DNA of 64,000 nucleotides. Source: Merluccius polli (lineage: Eukaryota; Chordata; Actinopteri; Gadiformes; Merlucciidae). This document shows, in pieces, positions 44,685 to 54,104 of the stretch. The notes beneath the pieces are model-generated. The model ran no database searches. It saw only the letters and a list, made by a program, of their open reading frames with translations, and was not told where the DNA came from. The stretch spans positions 186,001 to 250,000 of the forward strand of contig JAOPHQ010003136.1 in NCBI GenBank assembly GCA_030340625.1, given 5' to 3'. Every line of letters begins with the position of its first letter. The stretch's first letter is position 1. A program made the position numbers and the translations under genes.

Positions 44685-44743
44685 CGCTGCGAACATTAGA
44701 ACGTTTAAAGATCTGTTCTTTAAACGTTCTAATGTTCGCAGCG
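44685..44743. repeat. Perfect 27-bp palindrome with 5-nt loop
   Basis: 44685-44711 is the exact reverse complement of 44717-44743; loop TCTGT. The same small-loop form as the 27794 palindrome, in unrelated sequence. Confidence 0.95.
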
Positions 44744-44767
44744 CTTTCTTTATTATGTTTCATTATG

Positions 44768-44802
<35 letters not shown>

Positions 44803-45774
44803 GATCATTATCATCATCACCACTACTATTATAGAGTAAACTCCTGCATAACTCTTTATTGCCTCCCTCCTTTCTTAGATCTCCTTATCTAAAGTACTTC
44901 TTGCAGCTCTAGTGCTGCCATGCTTTATTGTCCTCTTCTGCGGGCCAGGCCCCCTTCCTTTCTCTCTGCTCTCTGTCCCTCTCTCTCTTGACCACATTTC
45001 TCTCTTTCCCTTCTTTCACTTTCTCTAACTTTTCTTACCCCTCATCTCTTCTTCTATCCTTCTCTTTTCTTCCCTCTGACTTTCTAAATAAATCCTTCTG
45101 TTTTAACAATCACCACTTAGTGTCACCATCACATTTTGCCATGTCCAACTTTCCTTTCCTTCTTTCTTAACCTTGTAATTTCTTATCATTATTAGCCACC
45201 ACGCAAGACGTTCGAGATATTTCTTTGGAAAGGAGCCCCCCGGCCGTGGAGGTCCCCTCCTTTGTTTAAGGTTCTCGTGCAAATGTAGATAAAGGAAAAG
45301 AATAAAACAGAGAGTTAATGTCTTTTCGAACACCTTGCTTCATATTACTGACAAGTTGACGCTTAAGAATAATCAATCAGCTTTTACACAAAAACACTTT
45401 TTATCGCAGTAATGACATCTGTTAACATAGTTATTCATGAATTTAAAAGTCTAGATAATAAAATTCATAATTACGTAATGACCACCAATAAACAGAATTA
45501 TTGTACTGGGCTTCATTCTGCCTTCTCCCCCCTTGCAGCTCCAGGAGTGCAAGTAACTTCATTCACGCTTATTTAGCACACTCACGCAACTTAATGGCGT
45601 CTATAACCGCGTCATATTACTTTGTTACAGTCCCTCACATGTCCGTCGCTACGGCACTTGCAAAGAACAGACATAGACTAAAATTAACCTTAGGCCTAAT
45701 GAACCACGTGAATTTTCTTACGCGCCAAATAATGGACTGGCCAACGCCATTTTCCTTTGTCCTACGGGGGAATT

Positions 45775-45965
45775 CTTCAGGATCGTACGGGGGAGGTGGT
45801 GCGGTAGGGGAGAGGCAGTCGTCGGGGGAGGGGTAGGGGGAAGGTTGGGTTTTAGTCGGGGCGGGCCCAGGGTTGGTCGGGGTGGGGGTAGGGGTAGGAG
45901 TGGTCGGGGAGTCTTGGCCAGTAGGGGGGGTGTTGTTAGGGAGGGATTTGGGAAAGGGGGGGCTT
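45775..45965 (+). repeat. G-rich tract with many G-runs
   Basis: About 190 bp with more than fifteen runs of three or more G (GGGGGAGG, TAGGGGGAAGG, GGGTAGGGGTAGG types) and almost no C-runs. Strong predicted G-quadruplex potential on the plus strand. No coding. Confidence 0.8.
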
Positions 45966-46382
45966 ATTTAGGTGGATTTTAACTACAGATAATACTAAGA
46001 ACTCTAAACATGGAGTCTGAGGATTAAAACCTATGGTGTATTGCCTGAACTCCAAATGTGGCTTACAGGGATTTGTAACTTTATCAGGTCCTGTAAGCTC
46101 CCAAGAGATCTTGTCTATGCTCCCGGTGTGCGATATTGCTATAGCATAGACCCACTGCTTTTATTTAACTGAGCACACTTTATATCTTCCTAGTTAATAC
46201 TGTGTATATGACCATCTGTGTGTGTGTGTCTATGTGAGCATGTGTTCGAATCTGCTGGCACTGTTTAGTACATCTAACACGTCTATAAGTTAGAGTGAAA
46301 GATAAGTTTACTCTCTTTCTCTCCCCTCTCTTAGCCTAAACATTGGCCGCACGTGGGGCCATAAAACTGATAACCCAGGAAT

Positions 46383-46498
46383 GTGACCTTCCCCCACTTC
46401 TCTTAGTGGAGGACAAAGTTTCACAAGACATGCCCTTCCCCCACTTCTCTTAGTGAAGGACAAAGCCTCATAAACAGCTCCCACGTGGTGGGATTCCT
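46383..46498 (+). repeat. Tandem duplication of ~54 bp
   Basis: Two copies of CCTTCCCCCACTTCTCTTAG, TG(G/A)AGGACAAAG(T/C)(T/C)TCA(C/T)A. Start points near 46389 and 46434. Confidence 0.8.
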
Positions 46499-46767
46499 TC
46501 AGTCACATGAACAACCATACATTGCAGAAAAAACGAAGATGCACCGTAGTAAAGCAAGCAAGCTTTAGCACATGCAGGGTTAGTCACACAAAAGGTATTA
46601 TGATTCATGCAAGTTAGCTTAGCTCTTTGTGGATGGAAATATTGCCAGCAATATGTTCCCAATCGGCCTCCTATCGCCTCTGATACAACTCCACTGGTTT
46701 CCCAGGTTTCTACACATCCGAATTTAACACAGTATCATACTGGGCCTCAAACCCTTAACCAATTTAA

Positions 46768-47040
46768 CAAGAAAATATTAGGGACTTGAACCCAGGAACA
46801 ATAAAACAATTTTAGGGACTCGAACCCAGGATCAATAAAACAATTTTAGGGACTCGAACCCAGGATCAATAAAACAATTTTAGGGACTTGAACCCCGGAT
46901 CAATAAAACAATTTTAGGCACTCGAACCCAGGATCAATAAAACAATTTTAGGGACTCGAACCCAGGATCAATAAAACAATTTTATGGACTTGAACCCCAA
47001 TTAAATAATGAATTATCAAGGACTTGAACCTCAATTTAAT
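46768..47040 (-). repeat. Eight-unit 34-bp array of pol III B-box motifs
   Basis: Units start every 34 bp (46781, 46815, 46849, 46883, 46917, 46951, about 46985 and 47019). Each contains GG(G)ACT(C/T)GAACC, whose minus-strand reading GGTTC(G/A)AGTCC matches the B-box consensus GGTTCRANNCC; the units at 46815, 46849 and 46951 are perfect. The rest of the unit is AGGATCAATAAAACAATTTT. No A-box is visible at tRNA spacing, so these are isolated B boxes and not tRNA genes. Confidence 0.85.
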
Positions 47041-47298
47041 AATACAATACTGGCCATTTGCTTCCTCTATATAGTCATACAATGACGACAAAATATCATT
47101 TAACTAATTCCCAATCAGAGTTATCAGCGACTGTTCATCTTCACGTCGGCTTAACTGTAACGACTATGGACCGGAATAACAGGGCTTTACAACAACACAC
47201 GCTAGCCACCTCTGTCACCTAATGTCTCTATATCTAAGTCCTATGCAGATTCAGTCATTTAGACCATAGGTTCTGCTTACCTGTTTTGATGGCCGGCC

Positions 47299-47756
47299 TG
47301 TAACAGAGATGGTGAGACGTGCGCTACCACGTGGCCCCGCTTCCCCCGGCCCGTTGCCTCTCCTCTCTGAATCATGTCAGGGTCACCGAGTTGTTGTGAT
47401 GTTCTTTGAGGAAGAAGGCCGCCGACACAGGAACGCTTTTAACTCACTTTATTTGTTTAGGTTTTGGTCTATTATATATGAAGCAAAAGGAGAGGAATTG
47501 TATCATTCACGCGTGGAGCGACTCTTAGCTGAATATCTAATAGATACGCTGCCTCTAGAGTTTCTGCCCTCCCCTCCTTGTGTGCGCTCGATAGTACCTG
47601 GGCAGGCGTGGCCTCTATGACGTGTAACATGCTCTGATTGGCTAGTATTGAGCGCCCACCCCCAGTGTATTATGTGCTGCCATCTGGTGGCCAGGTGCGG
47701 TTAATACAGCTTATATATTTGGTCCTGTTCCCTTGTGGCTATGTGAGGATATTACA
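47299..47756 (-). mobile_element. LTR-like segment
   Basis: On the minus strand the segment starts TGTAATATCCTCACATAG and ends CATCTCTGTTACA (TG...CA). It has a TATATAAG-like box about 45 bp in and an AAATAAAG polyadenylation-type signal about 130 bp before the end, the order expected in an LTR. No matching second LTR or perfect target duplication was found (flanks CGGCC and GCCTG). Confidence 0.45.
47676..47690 (-). promoter_or_regulatory. CTCF-consensus site in the LTR-like segment
   Basis: Minus-strand CCACCAGATGGCAGC fits CCASYAGRKGGCRSY at every position. Sequence match only. Confidence 0.5.
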
Positions 47757-47940
47757 GCCTGTTGATACATGTGCTGTTATTTATTCATAACAATCCTATA
47801 AATGGATTAGAGAACTGTCGAATGTTACAAATGCAAACGTGTAATATACCAAACTGGACATAATTCCATAACATTAATGAATAAGTATTCCATATGACAT
47901 AATGATATAAGAAATATAACTTATTAAACTACACATAAAT

Positions 47941-48020
47941 GCACTTCACTTGGGAAACGAACCCAGCACGCAGAATCTCAAGACTGACGCGCTACCTCCA
48001 CTCTACCACTCATTCACGCA
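47941..48020 (-). pseudogene. tRNA-like pseudogene or SINE head
   Basis: On the minus strand GAGTGGTAGAGTGGAGGTAG, then CGCGTCAGTCTTGAGATTCT and GCTGGGTTCGTTTCCC follow tRNA arm order, with a B-box-like T arm. The anticodon stem and acceptor stem do not pair well, so this is not a functional tRNA. It lies just inside the donor end of Harbinger intron 1. Confidence 0.4.
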
Positions 48021-48953
48021 AACAGGTGTTTTCTTTTACCTGCAAGTTGATAAAATCCTTCCTTGACAGTTTGTCTTGGCAAAAAGCTGGGAAACAGCAC
48101 GAACATATTTAGCAGTGTATTTAGGGCAGCTACAACCTTGCGTATCGCAAGGCACACTGTATTTTTGCTTATATTTTCGGCATCACCAACTGAATGCAAA
48201 TATGTACCCGTGGCAAAAAATCGCAGTGAAACACAGACACACTGTGCAACAGTAAGCGCACAGCTTCTTTTTGTAGCATTGCCTACATAAGGTCCAACAA
48301 GGACGATCAAATAGCGAATACCCTCTGATGAGAACCTGTATCTCTCATAAAGAATATCCTCAGGCAATGCCAAGGGATCGGATCTGTCCTGAAAGACTCT
48401 CTGTCTCCGGAGAAACCCCTGTACTATCCGTGCTCCGAGGTCAACTGGAATACCTACAAATGGTGACGCCATCGTAAAAGGAGGGGCTAGGAAGCAGCGC
48501 TCAGCTTTAATTAGCCGATCTAATCGGAAAGTCTTAGCTGAAAACCTCCTCCCGACCAGGTTTGGTTGCCAGCATAAGATATCATGGTGGTATAGCGACG
48601 CTAAAAGAGAGCGACTTTCGTATGACAGCTAACCCAGGCATTGAGCGCAACATACCTCGCTAACCCACTAATCGAGGTTCGTAGTACATCCCACTGATCT
48701 TTTGGTTTTGTTTTGTTGTGAAAAAGCATCACAGTGCGGGTTTAATGTTCTCACAGAAAACAAATGATTGGTCAGTGTTTACTAGTTATAGCTTAGCGTG
48801 GTACATACAATTCAATTCAATTGTATTTATAAAGCGCATTTCATGCACAGACAGACTCAATGTGCTTCACAAGAGGTATACATAGTTACAGTAAAAACAG
48901 TTCTATAAAAATCAATTAGGAATCAATTGAAGAGTGCAAGTGCAAGTAACCAA

Positions 48954-50615
48954 TCATATGTATGACATCTTCACCACATACACACTTAAACGCATACATG
49001 CGCACCCACTCACACAACCACACATGGACACATGCACACACGCACACACACAGTTCAACAGAACTGTTGAACTTCTTTGTATCTGGTGCGAGGGATGAGT
49101 AAATTGCCACTGCCTGTTGACCGAAGTGTTCTTGCTGGGGTGTAAGTGATGAGGTGCAAGGCCATGTAGTGCTTTATAAACCAGGAGCAGTATTTTCAAA
49201 TCGATTCTTGTTCTAATGGGTAACCAGTGCAAAGATTTAAGAACGGGTGTGATGTGTTGATATTTCTTGGTACCAGTGAGAATATGTGCAGCTGCCTTTT
49301 GAATTAGTTGTAACCTCTGAATACTTGATTTTGGGAGTCCAGTGAATAAACCATTACAGTAATCTAATCTACTTGTTATAAATGCGTGGATTAATTTTTC
49401 TGAGTCTGGTTTTGACAGAAAGCCCCTCAATTTGGAGATATTTTTGAGATGATAGAAAGATGATCTTGTAATGTGGTTGATATGACTTCTGAAATTTAGA
49501 TTGCTGTCGATAATTACACCCAGATTCCTTGCTTCAGTTTTGCTGTCAAGTGAGAGAGTTGAGATGTGCTGCGATTTTCTGTCTCTGAGCCTGTGCACCA
49601 AAGATGAGTATTTCTGTTTTGTCTTTGTTTAGTTGTAAAAAAAATTCTGACATCCATTGATTAACATCTTTGATACACTGAGTGAGGGATATTATGGGTG
49701 ATAGGTCATCTGCGTGTAGTGAAATGTAAAGTTGCGAATCATCTGCATAATTATGGTAACTAAGATTATGTTTGCGTATGACATGAGAGAGTGGAAGAGA
49801 GGGCGTATGACATGTTGGAGTTGAATTCACCAATGGAGACATAAAACTGCCTATCATAAAGGTAGGTTCTGAACCAATTTAGAACTGGGCCAGACAAGCC
49901 AACCCACCTTTCAAGCCTTTCCAGTAAGATTTTGTGGTCAATGGTGTCAAACGCAGAGCTAAGATCAAGTAGAACAAGAATGGACATTTTATTGGAGTCT
50001 GTGTTTATATGTAGATCATTTAAAACTTTAATAAGTGCCGTTTCTGTGCTATGGTGGGTATTACGTATCTAAAAGGCTATTGGATGCGAGATAATTCTTG
50101 AGCTGAATAAACTGTTTTTTCAAGTATGTTGCTAAGGAATGGTAATTTGGAGATGGGCCTGTAATTGGCAATGACACTTTGATCCAGATTGTTCTTTTTC
50201 AGAAGTGGTTTGATGACAGCTGTTTTTAGTGATGTGGGAAATATACCTGACTGAAGAGACCAGTTAATGATATGTAGAACCTCTGGTGCTAAGCAGTTAA
50301 AGACAGTTTTGAAAAATGCAGTTGGGAGAGGATCCAGGCAGCAGGTGGAGGACCTGAGCTGACCAACAATATTGTCAAGTTCTGTCAGATCTAAACAGTT
50401 AAAGCAAGACATGACACAGGTGGAGTTCCTGGAGAAAGGAAGGGCAAGTTCAGTTGTAGATTTTAGGGCACTAATGTTTTGTCTAATAGTAATGATTTTG
50501 TTATTAAAGAAAGAAGCAAATTGATCAAATTTTTCTGAGGACAACATTTCTGAAGGAATGGTGGATGGTGAGTTAGAAGTCTGTCAACAGTGGAGAAAAG
50601 CACTTTACTAGTATT
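48954..50615 (-). pseudogene. L2 ORF2, reverse-transcriptase half
   Basis: From 50615 downward: NTSKVLFSTVDRLL, IIRQ-type linker, VIANYRPISKLPFLSNILEK, ILVLLDLSSAFDTIDHKILL and HNYADDSQLYISLHADD, then LNLNFRSHINHITRSSFYHL and LQLIQKAAAHILTG, with SLHWLPIRTRIDLKILLLVYKA towards the C terminus. The GVPQGS motif and neighbouring residues are deleted near 49800, so the RT is dead. The C-terminal end is replaced near 49050 by a CA-rich stretch (CACACACG repeats on the minus strand). Confidence 0.85.
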
Positions 50616-51684
50616 GGGGGTCAAGCAGCGAAGCTGCGAGACACCTATTGTTTTCGTACGTTTTCCTATTATTATTATGCTGCCATTGGAGTCAATGGCA
50701 GCCCATAGAACCACTGATTCAGGACAGTCCCATAAGCCCGCACAGCAAATTTGAGGTCGCTAGCCCATGAACTCTAGCGCCACCAACAGGTCAAAGTTGG
50801 ACATGCATTCATGTTTATAACTTTTATAACTTTTGACCCATTCATCCAATATTGACATTGACGCACCCTATGACGTCATTTTGCGTCAGGATAGATTTTC
50901 CGCCATCTTGGTTTATGTCCAAAACCTTCAAAATGTTTCACACCCCACAAATTTTGCCCAATCATCTCGAAACTTGGCACATATGTTCATCAGACCATGC
51001 CTCACAAAAGTTATTGAAAAGAGTTTTGAATTTCGAAACCGTTTGGCCGCGACAGCCAATCAAATTCGACCACGAACCCGCCAAACAGGAAGCAAGCCAA
51101 TTTCTCAGCAGCCCTTTGTCACATCATAACCAAACTTGGTACATAGACCCATGACATCATCATGGGGACGCTCAATGAATTTGGTGACCTTTGACCTCTA
51201 GCAGGCGCTGTTATTAATCAATATGTGTTTTAACTCCTCTCTCTTCACATGAGTATATTTCAAACACATGTTCAATGTCTGGTGATACTGTCAGACCTCC
51301 CCATATAGCTCATGAATTATTTTTCATGGAAACATCAGAATTTGGCCACCATGTTGAAAGATGTCAAAATCAATAGTACCTATCCACAAATTCTGTCGAA
51401 TCATCATGAAACTTGCCATATATGATCTTCAGACCAAGCTGAACACATGTGTCAAACAGCTTTTTCAAATTCAAAACCGTTTGGCCGTGACAGCCAATCA
51501 ACAAGACGGCAAAGCTGCCAAATAGGAAGTAAGCCTGTTTCTCAGCAACTCTTTAACATATCATAGCCAAACTTGGTACATAGACTCATGACAGTGTGTT
51601 AAATAAAACTAATAACATATCAAAAATATTCAATCATTATGTCAATCTGACATACAGCATACAATCAGAACACTACTGTACTTC

Positions 51685-52437
51685 TGTTACGCCACGTCCT
51701 GCTACACGGTCCAACACTCCCATCTAGTGGCCGATTGTCGCCACTGATGATCATTCCCCCAACACACCTGTTTGCAATCGGCAATCACCATGCCCTACTT
51801 AAGCCGGGGATCTCCAACCAGCCGATGCCAGTTCGTGCTTTGCTTTCCCCAACCTTGGTCCAGTGATCCGATTACCCGCCTGTTGCCGAACCCTGCCTGC
51901 CTGCCTGCCTGACTACCCGCCTGTTGCCGGACCCTGCCTGCCTGACTACCCGCCTGTTTCTGAACCCTGTTGCCGAACCCTGCCTGCCTGACTACCCGCC
52001 TGTTGCTGAACCCTGTTGCCGAACCCTGCCTGCCGGACTACCTGCCTGTTGCCGACCCATCGCCTGCCGGACTACCCGCCTGTTGCCGACCCTGCCTGCC
52101 GGACTACCCGCCTGTTGCCAACCCATCGCCTGCCTGACTACCCGCCTGTTGCCGACCCCTGCCTGCCAGACTACCCGCCTGTTGCCGACCCCTGCCTGCC
52201 GGACTACCCGCCCGTTGCTGAACCCTGTTGCCGACCCCTGCCTGCCGGACTACCCGCCTGTTGCCGACCCATCGCCTGCCTGACTACCCGCCTGTTGCCG
52301 ACCCATTGCCTGCCTGACTACCGCCGGCCTAGCCTGGCCGTTTGCCATTGCCTTTTATTTAATAAATTCCCTGTCTTTCATCTCGTCTCCGCCTCCCTAT
52401 GTTCAGCGTTTGGGTCCACTCGTCCCGTTCCCTAACA
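51685..52437 (+). mobile_element. Solo LTR with 5-bp target duplication
   Basis: Starts TGTTACGCCACGTCC and ends CGTTCCCTAACA, flanked by a perfect ACTTC direct repeat (51680-51684 and 52438-52442). AATAAA lies at about 52360. The middle is a CCTGCCTGACTACCCGCC minisatellite (about 51880-52325). The long Pro/Cys frames in it are repeat artefacts. Probably derived from a Ty3/gypsy-type element; the internal region is lost. Confidence 0.85.
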
Positions 52438-52865
52438 ACTTCATCCTTTTTCAATGTTGGTTGTGCTCATCAAAGGGTAACACCCCACTCGTGTGGCGGT
52501 ACTGCATGTAGAATGCAACAATGACATCAAGCTAGATGGACAATGCTAGAAACGCCGCAAGTGGAATTTTAAAACATACACGAGACATAGAACTTAACCA
52601 ACAAATCTAATTGGTTATTGATGAAAATGTATTGAGTCTATGTTTCTTCTGATGACATGTTTCAAGCTAACACCAGTTAGCAATGGTTTCATCTCCACCT
52701 AGTGGACAACACCATATATGGTTTCATGAGTTTGTAGATAAGTTAAACATTAGAAAGATTGCCACTATGCCATTTCTGCCAAAGCCAAGACAGACCGAAG
52801 GTTTACCTGGGTAAATTAGAAAATGAAGGCGTGGCTTATTTACCATTTCGCCCACTTTCAATATA

Positions 52866-53990
52866 ACATATTGTAACCAAACTTGGTACATAGACCCATG
52901 ACATCATCATGGGGACGCTCAATGAATTTGGTGACCTTTGACCTCTAGCGGGCGCTGTTATTAATCAATGTGTTTTAACTCCTCTCTCTTCACATGAGTA
53001 TATTTCAAACAAATGTTTAATGTCTGGTGATACTGTCAGACCTCCCCATATAGCTCATAAATTATTTTTCATGGAAACATCAGAATTTGGCCACCATGTT
53101 GAAAGATGTCAAAATCAATAGTACCTATCCACAGGCCACAAATTCTGTCGAATCATCATGAAACTTGCCATATATGATCTTCAGACCAAGCTGAACACAT
53201 GTGTCAAACAGCTTTTTCAAATTCAAAACCGTTTGGCCGTGACAGCCAATCAACAAGACGGCGAAGCCGCCAAACAGGAAGTAAGCCTGTTTCTCAGTAA
53301 CTCTTTAACATATCATAGCCAAACTTGGTACATAGACTCATGACAGTGTGTTAAATAAAACTAATAACATATCAAAAATCATTATGTCAATCTGACATAC
53401 AGCATACAATCAGAACACTACTTCTGTTACGCCACGTCCTGCTACACGGTCCAACACCCCCATCGAGTGGCCGATTGTCGCCACTGATGAGCATTCCCCC
53501 AACACACCTGTTTGCAATCGGCAATCACCATGCCCTACTTAAGCCGGGGATCTCCAACCAGCCGATGCCAGTTCGTGCTTTGCTTTCCCCAACCTCGGTC
53601 CAGTGATCCGATTACCCGCCTGTTGCCGAACCCTGCCTGCCTGCCTGACTACCCGCCTGTTGCCGGACCCTGCCTGCCTGACTACCCGCCTGTTGCCGAA
53701 CCCTGTTGCCGACCCCTGCCTGCCTGACTACCCGCCTGTTGCTGAACCCTGTTGCCGAACCCTGCCTGCCTGACTACCCGCCTGTTGCTGAACCCTGTTG
53801 CCGAACCCTGCCTGCCTGACTACCCGCCTGTTGCCGAACCCTGCCTGCCTGACTACCCGCCTGTTGCTGAACCCTGTTGCCGAACCCTGCCTGCCTGACT
53901 ACCCGCCTGTTGCTGAACTCTGTTGCCGACCCCTGCCTGCCGGACTACCCGCTTGTTGCCGACCCATCGCCTGCCTGACCAAATGCGCCG
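52866..53990 (+). repeat. Partial tandem duplicate of 51130-52300
   Basis: From CCAAACTTGGTACATAGACC through the LTR start (about 53427) and minisatellite (about 53605-53970), it repeats 51130-52300 with few changes. The LTR copy breaks off at GCCTGCCTGACC and has no 3' end. Confidence 0.88.
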
Positions 53991-54104
53991 TCTACTCTTT
54001 ATAATGGCTATGGTCATCATGTAGCCACCTAGTCGATTACGTTTGGCCACCAAAATTAGTTTAGAGTCCCATTAAGCTTGACCCCCACATCGCTGCATGC
54101 AGCT

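Larger units (their letters stand above)
43904..47935. other. Enlarged nuclease intron 1: inserted non-coding DNA
   Basis: Holds a 27-bp-arm palindrome, a 33-bp ATT run (about 44768-44801), TC-rich DNA (44945-45075), a G-rich tract, a ~58-bp tandem duplication, a B-box array and an LTR-like segment, listed separately. No transposase or retroviral coding domain was recognised in 44300-47290, so its source element is unknown. Confidence 0.5.
43120..48472 (-). pseudogene. HARBI1-type Harbinger nuclease, three exons, one frameshift
   Basis: Exon 1 (48472-48040) opens MASPFVGIPVDLGARIVQGF and contains YERYRFSSEGIRYLIVLVG and RFFATGTYLHSVGDAENISK. Its donor GCAG|GTAAAAG joins in phase to exon 2 (about 43898-43780), which carries the first catalytic Asp in LIGAIDCTHVPINAPLG and ends at a GTAAAG donor. 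Exon 3 (from about 43661) has SVDAKWPGSVHDSWTFRES, the second Asp in IIVGDRGYACMKFLMTPYG, and the Glu in RIEMTFGVIKSRFNCLRG. A one-base frameshift near 43400 (between DPQTPDA and FNRALSTCRV) is the only coding break I can see. The DDE triad is present. Intron 1 is about 4.1 kb. Confidence 0.82.
41010..48695. mobile_element. PIF/Harbinger element with Myb and nuclease genes
   Basis: Left end GTGGGGTATACTACGAAGCT mirrors right end TTCGTAGTACATCCCAC. The two genes converge: Myb/SANT (+, 41239-42975) and HARBI1 nuclease (-, 48472-43120). Their 3' ends are separated by about 145 bp. Flanking triplets are AGT and ACT, so a clean 3-bp target duplication is not evident. The large size comes from about 3.7 kb of unrelated DNA in nuclease intron 1 (about 44300-48036). 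Confidence 0.8.
50616..54104 (+). mobile_element. Hairpin-ended element inserted in L2, class unknown
   Basis: The boundaries are fixed by the broken L2 reading frame. The left end GGGGGTCAAGCAGCGAAGCTGC contains a hairpin GCAGC-GAA-GCTGC, followed by GAGACACCTATTG and a T/ATT-rich tract. The right end contains GCTTGACCCCC (54076-54086), the inverse of the first 11 bp, then a second hairpin, GCTGC-AT-GCAGC. The interior has repeated ACCAAACTTGGTACATAGAC blocks, a solo LTR, CCTG-rich minisatellites and a partial second copy of about 1.1 kb. No transposase frame is visible. Confidence 0.7.

Noticed and set aside
46768..47040. CRISPR-like array (34-bp period)
   Set aside because: The whole unit is repeated without unique spacers, and the DNA is vertebrate.
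47941..48020. Functional tRNA gene
   Set aside because: Acceptor and anticodon stems do not pair; kept only as a tRNA-like pseudogene or SINE head.
51924..52435. Pro/Cys-rich repeat protein in the solo LTR
   Set aside because: It is the CCTGCCTGACTACCCGCC minisatellite in frame; no signal peptide, domain or splice structure.
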